A stretch of 64,000 nt of DNA from Nocardioides sp. (GTDB lineage Bacteria > Actinomycetota > Actinomycetes > Propionibacteriales > Nocardioidaceae), in NCBI RefSeq assembly GCF_030019515.1, contig NZ_JASEEQ010000009.1, forward strand, positions 142,057 to 206,056, written 5' to 3'. This document shows, in pieces, positions 27,201 through 37,675 of this stretch (its first letter is position 1; each line of letters starts with the position of its first letter). A program made the position numbers and the translations under genes. The notes under the pieces were generated by a model that saw nothing but the letters and a program-made list of their open reading frames with translations, did no database searches and was not told the DNA's origin.

Positions 27201-28392
27201 TGTGCTGCCGGAGCTGATGGGGTGGTGGCGGTCGGGTGCGACGGTCGGGGTCGGCACGGTGGTGGCGACGTTCCGGTCCGCGCCGCGACCGCCGGGCGCC
27301 TCGATGCTCGTGGGCCCGGACGGCACCGCGGTCGGGTCGGTGTCCGGGGGCTGCGTCGAGGGCGCCGTCTACGACCTGGCCGAGTCGGTCGTGGAGTCCG
27401 GCGTACCCGTCCTCCAGCGGTACGGCGTCTCCGACGACGACGCGTTCGCGGTCGGCCTGACCTGCGGCGGGATCATGGACGTCTGGGTCGAGAAGGTCGA
27501 CCAGGGGCGGTTCCCCGAGCTGGGCGACATCGCCGCGGACGTCGAGGCCGGCCGCCCGGTCGCGCTGGCCACCGTGATCGAGCACCCCGACCCGACCTGG
27601 CTGGGCCGCCGCCTGGTGGTCCGTCCGCCCGACGCGACGGTCCCTGACGACTCCGGGGGCGAGACGCCGGCAGCGACCCCGCGAACGTCCGGGACCACCG
27701 CGACGTTGGGCTCCCCCCGCGCCGACGCCGCCGTGCACGACGACGCACTGGGGCTGCTGGCGGCCGGGCACAACGCGACGCTGACCTACGGCCCGGACGG
27801 CGAGCGGCGCGGCGAGGGGATGCGGGTGTTCGTGTGGGCGTTCGCCCCCAAGCCGCGGATGCTGGTGTTCGGGGCGATCGACTTCGCGGCGGCGGTCGCC
27901 CGGGTGGGCAGCTTCCTCGGCTACCACGTGACGGTGTGCGACGCCCGCCCGGTGTTCGCAACCCACAGCCGGTTCCCGGAGGCCGACGAGGTGATCGTGG
28001 ACTGGCCGCACCGCTACCTGGCCGCGGAGGCCGACGCCGGCCGGATCGACGCGCGGACCGTCGTCACGGTGCTGACCCACGACCCGAAGTTCGACGTACC
28101 CCTCCTCGAGGTCGCGCTGCGGCTGCCCGAGGTCGCGTACGTCGGCGCCATGGGCTCGCGACGCACTCACGACGACCGGCTCGCCCGGCTGCGCGAGGCC
28201 GGCCTGACCGGCGACGAGCTCGACCGGCTGTCCAGCCCGATCGGCCTGGACCTGGGTGCCCGGACCCCCGAGGAGACCGCGATCAGCATCGCCGCCGAGA
28301 TCATCGCCGGGCGCTGGGGCGGCTCCGGCGAGCCGCTCGCCGCCACCCGCGGCCGGATCCACGGGGAGCCCGTGCCCTCACCTGCCTCGTGA
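27193..28392 (+). CDS. XdhC/CoxF-family molybdenum hydroxylase maturation factor
   Basis: 399 aa. The N-terminal XdhC/CoxI domain carries SVSGGCVEGAVYDLAES and GLTCGGIMDVWVE with two family Cys; a ~60-residue linker follows; the C-terminal Rossmann-like XdhC domain has VFGAIDFAAAVARVGSFLGY, HDPKFDVPLLEVAL, YVGAMGSRRTHDDR and LDLGARTPEETAISIAAEI. XdhC binds MoCo and protects or sulfurates it before insertion. GTG 27193 overlaps the VWA stop. Its 3' end overlaps the convergent PKD gene by 15 bp. Confidence 0.9.
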   Translation: MRDVLPELMGWWRSGATVGVGTVVATFRSAPRPPGASMLVGPDGTAVGSVSGGCVEGAVYDLAESVVESGVPVLQRYGVSDDDAFAVGLTCGGIMDVWVEKVDQGRFPELGDIAADVEAGRPVALATVIEHPDPTWLGRRLVVRPPDATVPDDSGGETPAATPRTSGTTATLGSPRADAAVHDDALGLLAAGHNATLTYGPDGERRGEGMRVFVWAFAPKPRMLVFGAIDFAAAVARVGSFLGYHVTVCDARPVFATHSRFPEADEVIVDWPHRYLAAEADAGRIDARTVVTVLTHDPKFDVPLLEVALRLPEVAYVGAMGSRRTHDDRLARLREAGLTGDELDRLSSPIGLDLGARTPEETAISIAAEIIAGRWGGSGEPLAATRGRIHGEPVPSPAS

Positions 28393-31300
28393 GACCTGCC
28401 GCTTCGCCGGCCCGGCGGCCTGGTCCGCGCTGACCCCGCGCACCGTCACCTTCACGGTCCTGCCCCGGAACACGCTGGGCAGGACCAGCAGGCGACGGTC
28501 GAGCTGCACCGACCACCGGCGCCCGTCGTCCGCGGTGGCGACCACCCGCCAGCTCGCCGCGCGACGCGCGTCCGCCCAGGTGACGACGGCCCGTGCTGCC
28601 GTCCGCTTGACGGTGATCCGACCGGTCGCGGCCGGCCGCAGCGGCCCGGGAGCCCGGTAGCTCGCGACGGTGACCTGCTCGCGCGGCGCGCCGTCGTGCT
28701 GGACGACCGCGATGATCGACCGCTTGCCTGCCGGGCCCGGCGCCGGGCTGAAGCGGATCCGGCCCGAGGCGTCGGAGACGGTGGCCAGCCGCTGGGTGGT
28801 GCGCCCGGCGCGCTCGAAGAACTGCACGGTCTGTCCCTCGACCGCGTTCACCCGGTAGTCCAGGGTCCGGGCGTGACCACGGCCGCCGACGGTCGCGCGG
28901 ACCCGCGGGCTCGGCAGTGCCGAGGCCTGCCCGACCGCCACCAGGTCCGGCGTCCCGTCCGCAGTGTGCACCTGCCAGCGCCCCGGTGCCGGGTCGCGGA
29001 CGATCACGTACGTCGCGTGCTCGGGGGGCACCTGCAAGACGATGTGGTCGTCGGTCGCCTCGAAGGCCTCGGTGCCGGCGGGCACCGCGATCTCGGTGCC
29101 GTCGGGCCCGGTCACGGTGACCTGCGGCGGGTCGTCGACCGACGCGAACCGGAAGTACACGGCCCGCTCGCCACGGGCGACGACCATGTCCTCGGAGGCG
29201 ACCGCAGCCGTCGCGGCGTACGGCGCCAGCCGGCTGCGGGCGCCGCCGTCCCACGCCGACGCCCAGTGGTTGATGTCGCAGCCGGTCAGGTAGTACTTGA
29301 ACTCCCCGTCCCAGCGGTACCCGAGGCCGAAGTCTGCGAAGAAAGTGTAGACGCAGCCGCCGACACCGGTACTGGAGACGACCAGCGCGCCACCCCCGCA
29401 GCCCTTCCAGACGCAGACGTCGCCGCGGGCCTGGGCGTTGAACCTCATCGTGGGCGCGTAGAGCCACATGTCGATGTTGGCTCTGGCGCTGACGACGTCG
29501 TAGAGCCGGGCGTCGATCCTTCCGCCGAGCCTGATCATCCCGTTCGACTGGTACTGCAGGTAGGCGCTGGCCACGCCGAAGCCGGCGATCGAGGCGTTGC
29601 CGTCGGCGCGCAGCAGCCACGGGTCGGACGCCACGAACTTCAGGGTCCCCTCGATGGCGGCGGCCGCGGTGCCGTTGACCGGCGGGCCGGCGGTGAGCTT
29701 CACGCCGCCGTTCAGGGTCAGCGGCGGGCCGGCGTCGTACCCGAAGTCGATGTGCTGCAGGAACACGCCCGACCCGAGCGCGAGCGGGGGCACCGGCGTG
29801 AAGTTCGCCGCGAACATGGTGACGGTCCTGCCGACCACCTGGATGCTGACCTGCAGGTTGCCCACCGAGGTCAGGGACAGGTCGGCGAACCCGTCGAACT
29901 GGAACGAGGCCGCGTTGTAGAGCAGGTCGAGGTCGTTGACCTGGAACGCACCGAACGTGGCGTTCCTGACCCGCAGGTGGACCTCCTCAAGGCGCAGGCC
30001 CTTGAGGTTGTCGGTCTTGAGGGTGACGGTCGCGGACACGTCCAGGGGCGAGGGCAGGTGGATGGTCACCGGCAGCTCGGCGCCGCGGTAGACCAGGTCG
30101 AGCCGGGCGTCGCCCTCGACCGAGAGCCCGAGGAGCTCGGCGCCGTCGGTGATCGAGAGGCTGCCGAGGTTGAAGCGGGACGCCTTGCCGCCCGGGAGGT
30201 CCCAGTCGATCGCACCATAGAAGAAGGACAGCCGGCCCAGGGTGCTGCCGGCGTCGACCGACGCCTTGGCCTTGCCGCCGATCGAGCGCACCTGGGCGGT
30301 CCAGGTGTCGATCTCGATGGCCACGCCGGAGTTGGGCCGGACGTCGATGCCGTTGAGCCGGACGGTCTTGGTGCTGGCGTAGAGCTCCTTGACGAGCAGT
30401 CGGTCACCGATGGGCGCCGTACGCCGGCGGAAGCAGGGCGACATCGCCTCGGCGATGCCCGTGCGGACCGTCGTGTAGCAGGTGAGGTCGTCGGCGGGGT
30501 ACCCCTCCGGCACGACACCGTCGTGCGCCGGCCCCGCGCACCCGCCGGCGGTGACGGCGAGGGAGCCGGGGGCGTACTCCTGGTCGAGCCGCGAGGTGGT
30601 GAGGGAGAGCACGGTCGTGACCGGCGTCGACGTCCCGCCGCTGTCGTCGGTCACCTGGACCGAGACCGGGTGGTCGCCCGCCGCGGCACTGGTCACGCCG
30701 ACGACCGGTCCGGCGCAGCTCGTCTCGAAGGTGCCGTTGCCGTTGAGGTCCCAGTGGTAGGAGACGATCGAGCCCGACGGTGACGCCGGGACCGAGCCCG
30801 ACGCGTCGAGGACCGTCACCTTGCGGGTCCTCGGCGACGGAGTGCGGACGACGATCGCGGCGTCGGGCGCCGTGCCCACCACGTTCACCTGGATCGAGGC
30901 CTCGCTCGACGCCCCGGAGAGATCGGTCGCGACGACCCGGACCCCGTGGGTCCCGGCCTGGGCGAAGGAGCGGGTGAGGGTGCGGCCGTTCTCGGGTGCC
31001 GGCTCGCCGTCGACGTACCAGGCGAGCGCGACGGAGTCGCCGGGGTCGGGGTCGTCGATGCCGGCGGTGAAGGTGACCGGCTCGCCGGGGGCGGCCTGCT
31101 GGTGGTCGGCGTCGAGGGTGACCGACGGTGGGTGGTTGGGCTGGGGCGTCCGGACCTCGATCGACGTCGACGCCGTGCCGGAGTCGAACCCGTCGTCGAC
31201 GGTGACCGTGACGGTGTGCTGGCCCTCGGCCTGGAACGCCCACTGGAGTGACGAGCTGTCGGACTGGACGTCCAGCCCGTCGACGTTCCACACGAACGTG

Positions 31301-31512
31301 GGGCTCCCGCCGGCCTCGCTGGAGACCGTGAACGTGACCGTCTCGCCCGGCGCGGCCACCTGCCGGTCGGCGCTGAGGCTGACCGCCAGCTGCGCGGACG
31401 CGCGTCCCGGCACGAGCAGGCTGCCGAGGATCAGGACCGTGACGGCCACGAGCCGCACGGCCGGGCGACGGCGCGGCGAGGATGAGGCGACGGAGCCGAC
31501 AGCTGTGCCCAC
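28378..31512 (-). CDS. Large secreted protein with three PKD-like domains
   Basis: 1044 aa. Signal peptide in the first 45 residues (AVRLVAVTVLILGSLLVPG then RASA). Then three Ig/PKD-like domains: about 46-125 (VAAPGETVTFTVSSEAGGSP), 126-215 (AAPGEPVTFTAGIDDPDPGD) and 216-305 (GSIVSYHWDLNGNGTFETSC). The middle ~500 residues are unrecognised, beta-rich and repetitive, with Cys pairs. The C-terminal ~100 residues look like a fibronectin-III fold (TGRITVKRTAARAVVTWADA). GTG 31510-31512 has GGGAGG upstream. Probably a wall-associated adhesin or scaffold. Its placement inside the cox region is not explained by function. It overlaps xdhC convergently by 15 bp. Confidence 0.78.
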   Translation of the reverse strand: MGTAVGSVASSSPRRRPAVRLVAVTVLILGSLLVPGRASAQLAVSLSADRQVAAPGETVTFTVSSEAGGSPTFVWNVDGLDVQSDSSSLQWAFQAEGQHTVTVTVDDGFDSGTASTSIEVRTPQPNHPPSVTLDADHQQAAPGEPVTFTAGIDDPDPGDSVALAWYVDGEPAPENGRTLTRSFAQAGTHGVRVVATDLSGASSEASIQVNVVGTAPDAAIVVRTPSPRTRKVTVLDASGSVPASPSGSIVSYHWDLNGNGTFETSCAGPVVGVTSAAAGDHPVSVQVTDDSGGTSTPVTTVLSLTTSRLDQEYAPGSLAVTAGGCAGPAHDGVVPEGYPADDLTCYTTVRTGIAEAMSPCFRRRTAPIGDRLLVKELYASTKTVRLNGIDVRPNSGVAIEIDTWTAQVRSIGGKAKASVDAGSTLGRLSFFYGAIDWDLPGGKASRFNLGSLSITDGAELLGLSVEGDARLDLVYRGAELPVTIHLPSPLDVSATVTLKTDNLKGLRLEEVHLRVRNATFGAFQVNDLDLLYNAASFQFDGFADLSLTSVGNLQVSIQVVGRTVTMFAANFTPVPPLALGSGVFLQHIDFGYDAGPPLTLNGGVKLTAGPPVNGTAAAAIEGTLKFVASDPWLLRADGNASIAGFGVASAYLQYQSNGMIRLGGRIDARLYDVVSARANIDMWLYAPTMRFNAQARGDVCVWKGCGGGALVVSSTGVGGCVYTFFADFGLGYRWDGEFKYYLTGCDINHWASAWDGGARSRLAPYAATAAVASEDMVVARGERAVYFRFASVDDPPQVTVTGPDGTEIAVPAGTEAFEATDDHIVLQVPPEHATYVIVRDPAPGRWQVHTADGTPDLVAVGQASALPSPRVRATVGGRGHARTLDYRVNAVEGQTVQFFERAGRTTQRLATVSDASGRIRFSPAPGPAGKRSIIAVVQHDGAPREQVTVASYRAPGPLRPAATGRITVKRTAARAVVTWADARRAASWRVVATADDGRRWSVQLDRRLLVLPSVFRGRTVKVTVRGVSADQAAGPAKRQVSRGR

Positions 31513-31687
31513 GAGGCACCGCCCTCCCAGCCGGGGATCGATGCCTGGACAGTAGGCCCGGCCCCCCAGGGCGTCGATAGCCCGAACGTGCCAGGTCGGC
31601 TGACCGGTCGGGTGACCGGCCCACGGCGCTTCCCCGGCGACCGGCGCCGCGTTACCGTGGCCGGATCGAGAGTGACGAGGACCACAC

Positions 31688-32923
31688 ATGACGGTTGACG
31701 CGGATCTCCAGGCGCGACGCCTCGACGCCGTGCGCGCGTGGACCTCGTTCGTCGAGCGCGGCGACGACGCGGCCCGGCTGGTGCGTCCCGAGATCCTCAG
31801 CAGCTGGACCCGCTCCGAGGCCGCCGTACGCACCGACGTCACGGAGGCGCCGCTCGCCGACGAGGCCGACACCGCGGCCCGCTGGCGCGGCTCGCCGCTC
31901 CAGGCCGCCGTCGAGCGGGTCGAGGCCGAGCTGCGGCGCACCGCCGAGGACGGCGACCTGGTCGTCGCGATCACCGACGCCCAGACGCGGATCCTGTGGA
32001 CGTACGGCGGCCGGGTGATGCGCCGCAAGGCCGAGACCGTGAACTTCGTGGTCGGTGGGCGCTGGGACGACCAGAGCGTGGGCACCAACGCCCTCGACCT
32101 CGCCAACCGGCTCGCCGCCCCGGCGATGGTCTTCAGCGCCGAGCACTACGCGCCGATCGTGCACAACTGGGTGTGCTGGGCCGCTCCGGTGCACGACCCG
32201 GCCACCGGCGCGCAGCTCGGCGTGATCGACCTCTCCACCACCTGGGACCGCACCCATCCGATCGGGCTCGCGACCGCGCGGGTCCTGGCCCGGCTGATCG
32301 AGACCGCGATGCCGGTCTCCGCGCACCACCCGACGCTGGCCGCCGACGAGAGCGCGGAGCCGGGCCTGGTGATGCGGCTGCTCGGCACCGCCGAGACCTG
32401 GCTCGACGGCCAGCGGCTGCTGCTCAACCGCCGCCAGACCGAGGTCCTCGCGCTGCTCGCCATGCACCCCGAGGGGCTCTCGCTCGAGCACCTGCACGCG
32501 CTCGTGTACGGCGACCAGGCGGTCACCCTGTCCACGCTCAAGGCGGAGGTCTCCCACCTGCGCTCCGCGCTCGGCGGCCAGCTCTCCTCGCGGCCGTACC
32601 GGCTGCCGATGCCGATCACGACCGACGTCGACCTGGTCCTCGGCCTGCTCCGCCGGGGCCGGGTCGCCGCGGCGGTCGACGCGTACGGCGGCGACCTGCT
32701 GCCCGGCACCAACTCGCCGGCCCTCACCGAGCTCGCGGAGTACGTCGCGGTCGCGGTCCGCGAGGCCCTGCTCGCCGACCCGCTGCCCGACGCGGTGGTC
32801 CGGTACGGCGAGCTCGCGCCGTACGACACCGAAGTGGTCGAGGTGTGCCTGGCCACCCTGGCCGGTCGGCCGCACCCCGCGCTCCCGCTGCTCAAGGCCC
32901 GGCTGGCCGCCGCCTCCCGCTGA
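31688..32923 (+). CDS. GAF-domain regulator with C-terminal winged helix (AcoR/DhaR N-terminal type)
   Basis: 411 aa. The N-terminus (VRPEILSSWTRSEAAVRTDV) and a GAF domain at about 75-220 (VVAITDAQTRILWTYGGRVM, VGTNALDLANRLAAPAMVFS, HDPATGAQLGVIDLSTTWDR) follow AcoR/DhaR-type activators. The sigma-54 AAA+ module is absent; instead residues ~255-330 form a winged helix (LLNRRQTEVLALLAMHPEGL, TVLSTLKAEVSHLRSAL pattern). It lies directly upstream of the cox structural genes on the same strand and is the likely regulator of that operon. Confidence 0.8.
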   Translation: MTVDADLQARRLDAVRAWTSFVERGDDAARLVRPEILSSWTRSEAAVRTDVTEAPLADEADTAARWRGSPLQAAVERVEAELRRTAEDGDLVVAITDAQTRILWTYGGRVMRRKAETVNFVVGGRWDDQSVGTNALDLANRLAAPAMVFSAEHYAPIVHNWVCWAAPVHDPATGAQLGVIDLSTTWDRTHPIGLATARVLARLIETAMPVSAHHPTLAADESAEPGLVMRLLGTAETWLDGQRLLLNRRQTEVLALLAMHPEGLSLEHLHALVYGDQAVTLSTLKAEVSHLRSALGGQLSSRPYRLPMPITTDVDLVLGLLRRGRVAAAVDAYGGDLLPGTNSPALTELAEYVAVAVREALLADPLPDAVVRYGELAPYDTEVVEVCLATLAGRPHPALPLLKARLAAASR

Positions 32924-32925
32924 CC

Positions 32926-33036
32926 GAGTCGGCGCGTCTTGCCCGCTGTACCACGCCGAGTCGGCGCGTCTTGCCCGCGCGCACGAGCAAGACGCGCCGA
33001 CTCGAGCCGTTCTCGTGGGCATGTTGCGCCGACTCG
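32926..33036. repeat. Four copies of a 17-bp element, two of them a perfect hairpin, before coxS
   Basis: GAGTCGGCGCGTCTTGC occurs directly at 32926-32942 and 32958-32974, inverted and perfect at 32987-33003, and inverted with changes (GCATGTTGCGCCGACTC) at 33019-33035. Copies 2 and 3 form a 17-bp stem with a 12-nt loop. Lying 3 bp after the GAF gene stop and 74 bp before coxS, it can act as terminator, attenuator or a regulator-binding array. Confidence 0.85.
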
Positions 33037-33109
33037 ACCAACCCTCGACCAACCCGACGTCCCTAGCGTGACCTGCACCACACCGCCGGCCACGTCCCCC
33101 AGGAGCGTC

Positions 33110-33576
<467 letters not shown>

Positions 33577-33580
<4 letters not shown>

Positions 33581-36072
33581 GCACCACCCAGGAGCGCCCC
33601 GCCGACGCCGTCGAGCGCGAGATCGGCCGCGATCGGCGCCGCAAGGAGGACCAGCGGCTGATCACCGGTCGCACCCGCTGGACCGACAACATCACGCTGC
33701 CGGGCATGGTGCACCTCGCGATGGTGCGCAGCCCGTTCGCCCACGCGCGGATCACCTCGATCGACACCGCCGCCGCGAAGGAGTCGCCGAACGTCGTCGA
33801 CGTGCTCACCGGCGCCGACCTCGGCGAGTCGCTCGGCGTGAACATCAACGCCTGGCCGATCACCCCCGGCCAGGTCACGCCGACGCACTCGCCGATGCCG
33901 AGCGACCGGGTCGCGTTCGCCGGCGAGATCGTCGCGGTGGTCATCGCGCGCAGCCCTGCCGAGGCCCGCGACGCCGCCGAGCTGGTCGACGTGGAGTACG
34001 ACGTGCTCCCCGCCGCGCTCGACCTCAAGGAGGCGGCCGCCGCGACCGGCGACCAGGGCGCGCTGGCCCACCCCGACCTGGGCACCAACAAGTCGGCGTA
34101 CTGGGTCTTCGACTCCGGCGAGGCCGGGACCGGCGGCTCGGTGGAGGACGCCATCGCGAAGGCCCGCACCGACGGCATCGTGATCGAGCGGGAGTACCGC
34201 CAGCAGCGGCTGATCCCGGCGTTCATGGAGCCGCGGTCGACCGTCGTCGACCCGACCGGCGAGCAGCTGACGATGTGGTCGGCGACCCAGATCCCGCACA
34301 TCCTGCGGTTCGCGCTCGCTGCGACCACCGGGGTGCCGGAGTCCAAGATCCGGGTGATCGCCCCGGACGTGGGCGGCGGCTTCGGTGGCAAGCTGCAGAC
34401 GACGCCGGAGGAGTGGATCACCTGGGCGGTGGCCCGCCGGCTCGGCAAGCCGGCCAAGTACACCGAGACCCGCTCCGAGAGCCTGATGGCGGGCCACCAC
34501 GGCCGCGACCAGTGGCAGCGGCTCACCCTCGCGGCGGAGAAGGACGGCACGGTCACCGGCTTCAAGGTCGACCTGCTCGCCGACCTGGGCGCGTACGTGT
34601 CGCTGGTCGGCGGCGGCATCCCGGTGCTCGGGGCGTTCATGTACAACTCGATCTACAAGTTCCCGGCCTACCGGTTCGCGGTGCAGACCGTGCTGACCAA
34701 CAAGACCTGGACCGACGCCTACCGCGGCGCGGGCCGGCCGGAGGCGACCTTCGCGATCGAGCGGATGATGGACGAGCTGGCCGCCGAGGTCGGCGCCGAT
34801 CCCCTCGAGATCCGCGAGAAGAACTGGATCAAGCACGAGGAGTTCCCGTTCACCACGGTCGCGGGCCTCGAGTACGACTCCGGCAACTACGAGGCCGCGA
34901 CCGCGCGGGCCAAGGAGATGCTCGGGTACGACGAGCTGCGGGCCGAGCAGCGCCGCCGCCGCGAGTCCGGCGACCCGGTGCAGCTCGGCATCGGCGTCTC
35001 CACGTTCACCGAGATGTGCGGCCTGGCGCCCTCGCGGGTGCTCGGCTCGCTGGACTACGGGGCCGGCGGCTGGGAGCACGCGAGCGTGCGGATGCTGGCC
35101 ACCGGCAAGGTCGAGGCCGTCACCGGCACCTCCGCGCACGGCCAGGGCCACGAGACGGCGTTCAGCCAGATCGTCGCCGACCGGCTCGGGGTGGCCTTCG
35201 AGGACGTCGAGGTGCTCCACGGCGACACCCAGGTCGCCCCGAAGGGCCTGGACACCTACGGGTCGCGGTCCCTGGTGGTCGGTGGGGAGGCGCTGGTCCG
35301 GGCCGCCGACAAGGTGATCGAGAAGGCCAAGCCGATCGCGGCGCACCTGCTGGAGGCCTCGGTCGACGACGTGGAGTTCTCCGGGGGCCGGTTCTCGGTG
35401 CGCGGCACCGACCAGGGGATGGCGATCGGGGAGATCGCGCTGGCGACCTTCGCGGCCCACAACCTGCCCGACGGCGTGGAGGCCTCGCTCGACTCGGACG
35501 CGACGTACGACCCGGTGAACTTCAACTACCCGCACGGCACCCACCTGTGCGCGGTCGAGGTGGACACCGAGACCGGCGCGCTGAAGCTGCGCAAGTACGT
35601 GTGCTGCGACGACATCGGCAACATCATCAACCCGCTGATCGTCGCCGGGCAGGTGCACGGCGGGCTGGTCCAGGGGATCGCGCAGGCGCTGTGGGAGGAG
35701 GCGGTGTACGACGAGTCCGGGACGCTGGTGTCCGGGTCCTTCGTCGACTACCTGCTGCCGACCGCGGCCGACACGATCAGCTTCGAGATCGACCACACCA
35801 CCACGCCCAGCACCACGAACACGCTCGGCACCAAGGGCGTCGGCGAGGCCGGCACGATCGCCTCGACCCCGGCCGTGGTGAACGCGGTGGTGGACGCCGT
35901 ACGCCACCTGGGCATCAACGACATCCAGATGCCGTGCACCCCCGAGCGGGTGTGGAAGGCGATCACCGGCGCCGGCGGCGGACCCACCGAGGGCGCGGCG
36001 ATGCCGCACTTCGACGCCTCGACCGGCATGGAAGGCACCGTGGACCGCACGACCGGAGGGACGGACGCATGA
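33577..36072 (+). CDS. coxL: Molybdopterin-binding large subunit, form II CO-dehydrogenase-like
   Basis: 831 aa. MCD-binding GGGFGGK at 266-272; active-site loop AYRGAGR at 381-387; C-terminal KGVGEAGT with the catalytic Glu at 757. True (form I) CO dehydrogenases carry AYXCSFR with a Cys for the Cu-S-Mo centre; AYRGAGR marks form II, so oxidation of an aldehyde, purine or aromatic heterocycle is as likely as CO. Hydroxylates its substrate with water-derived oxygen in the cytosol or at the membrane face. 4-bp overlaps at both ends fix the operon coxS-L-M. Confidence 0.92.
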
Positions 36073-36923
36073 TCCCCGCACAGTTCGACTACCTGGCGCC
36101 GACGTCGGTCGAGGACGCGCTCGCGGCCTTGGCCGAGCACGGCGACGACGCGAAGATCATCGCGGGCGGGCAGAGCCTGCTGCCGGTGCTCCGGATGCGG
36201 CTCAACGCGCCGGAGATGGTCATCGACCTCGGCCGGATCGAGTCCCTGCGCGGGGTCCGTGACGATGGCGACGCGATCGTGATCGGCGCGATGACCCCGC
36301 ACGCCGTGGTGGGCGCGGACCCGCTGGTCGCCGAGCACGCCGCGGTGATCAGCAGGGCCGTGGAGCACCTCGCGGACGCGCAGATCCGGCACCGCGGGAC
36401 CTTCGGCGGCGCGCTCGCGCACGCCGACCCCGCCGGCGATCTCGGGGCGCCGGCACTGGCGCTGGGGGCCGAGTTCGTCATCCAGGGACCGGGTGGCACC
36501 CGCCGGGTCGCGGCCGACGACTTCTTCGTCGACCTGTTCGAGACCGCGATCGGTGAGGACGAGATCCTCACCGAGGTGCGGATCCCCAAGCACACCGGCT
36601 GGGGCGCGCACTACGAGAAGTTCGTCCGGGTCGCCCACCAGTGGCCGATCGTCGCGGTCGCCGCGACCGTGCGGGTCGACGGTGGCACGATCGCCGAGGC
36701 GCGGATCGGGCTCACCAACATGGGTTCGACGCCGCTGCGGGCCCGCGGCGTCGAGGAGGCGCTGGCCGGACAGCCCGCGACCGAGGACGCCGTACGCGCG
36801 GCGGCCGCGCGCGCGACCGAGGGCACCAACCCGCCCTCGGACCTCAACGGCGACGCCGACTACCGGCGGCACCTGGCCACGGTGATCACCCGGCGGGCGG
36901 TGCTTGCCGCCGCGGGGGGCTGA
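36069..36923 (+). CDS. coxM: FAD-binding medium subunit of the Mo hydroxylase
   Basis: 284 aa. FAD pyrophosphate contacts: AGGQSLLP at 32-39 and TFGGALAHADPAGD at 111-124, both canonical for CoxM. The C-terminal CO_deh_flav_C domain follows (about 175-280). Accepts electrons from CoxS and hands them to the quinone pool or another acceptor. ATG 36069 overlaps the coxL stop (ATGA). Confidence 0.94.
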   Translation: MIPAQFDYLAPTSVEDALAALAEHGDDAKIIAGGQSLLPVLRMRLNAPEMVIDLGRIESLRGVRDDGDAIVIGAMTPHAVVGADPLVAEHAAVISRAVEHLADAQIRHRGTFGGALAHADPAGDLGAPALALGAEFVIQGPGGTRRVAADDFFVDLFETAIGEDEILTEVRIPKHTGWGAHYEKFVRVAHQWPIVAVAATVRVDGGTIAEARIGLTNMGSTPLRARGVEEALAGQPATEDAVRAAAARATEGTNPPSDLNGDADYRRHLATVITRRAVLAAAGG

Positions 36924-36928
36924 GGCCC

Positions 36929-37639
36929 ATGGACCTCACCCACCGGTTCACCGTCCCCACCGGCATCGAGGAGGCGTGGGCGCACTTCAACGACATCGCC
37001 TCCGTCGCCGAGTGCTTCCCCGGCGCGGCGGTCACCTCGGTCGAGCAGGAGACCTTCCACGGCTCGGTGAAGGTCAAGCTCGGTCCGATCGCGCTCGTGT
37101 ACAACGGCTCGGGCACGTTCGTGGAGAAGGACGAGGGCGCGCACCGGTTCGTGGTCGAGGCCAACGGCAAGGACAAGCGCGGCAACGGCACGGCCGGCGC
37201 GACCGTCACGCTGACCATGGCGCAGGCCAAGGCCGGCAGCACCGACGTCGAGGTCGTCACCGACCTGGCCATCACCGGCAAGCCTGCGCAGTTCGGCCGG
37301 GGCGTCATGCAGGACGTCTCGGACAAGCTGCTCGGCCAGTTCGTCGACTGCCTCGAGCAGCGGATGGGCGCGCCGGAGCCGTCCGCCACGCCGTCCGAGC
37401 CCTCCGCGCCCTCCGCCGCACCTGACCCATCTGTCGCGGAATCGCCCGCGGCCGAGCAGGAGCGTCAGGTACGTCGACCCGATGCGGCCGGGCCTCGGCA
37501 CGCCGCGGCGGCGGGGGAGGACCACCTGGACCTGGGGGCGACGGTGCTGCCGGTGCTGGCGCGGACCTACTGGCGGCAGGCGGTCGGCGCGCTCGTGGTG
37601 CTGCTCGTGCTCTGGCGGTGGCTCGGCCGGCGCCGCTGA
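36929..37639 (+). CDS. coxG: CoxG-type SRPBCC protein with C-terminal membrane anchor
   Basis: 236 aa. Residues 1-148 are a CoxG/SRPBCC domain (FTVPTGIEEAWAHFNDIASV, CFPGAAV, KVKLGPIALVYNGSG, GRGVMQDVSDKLLGQFVDCL). A Pro/Ser/Ala linker follows (about 149-205), then one C-terminal helix (AVGALVVLLVLWRWL) ending in basic residues. CoxG recruits CO dehydrogenase to the membrane and links it to menaquinone in mycobacteria, so this protein likely couples the hydroxylase to respiration. 5 bp after coxM. Confidence 0.9.
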   Translation: MDLTHRFTVPTGIEEAWAHFNDIASVAECFPGAAVTSVEQETFHGSVKVKLGPIALVYNGSGTFVEKDEGAHRFVVEANGKDKRGNGTAGATVTLTMAQAKAGSTDVEVVTDLAITGKPAQFGRGVMQDVSDKLLGQFVDCLEQRMGAPEPSATPSEPSAPSAAPDPSVAESPAAEQERQVRRPDAAGPRHAAAAGEDHLDLGATVLPVLARTYWRQAVGALVVLLVLWRWLGRRR

Positions 37640-37675
37640 CCACGGCACACGACCCGGGCGGCGCTCCAGCGGCGG

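Noticed and set aside
34717..34737. True CO dehydrogenase (form I) active site
   Set aside because: The loop reads AYRGAGR; form I needs AYXCSFR with Cys for the Cu-S-Mo centre.
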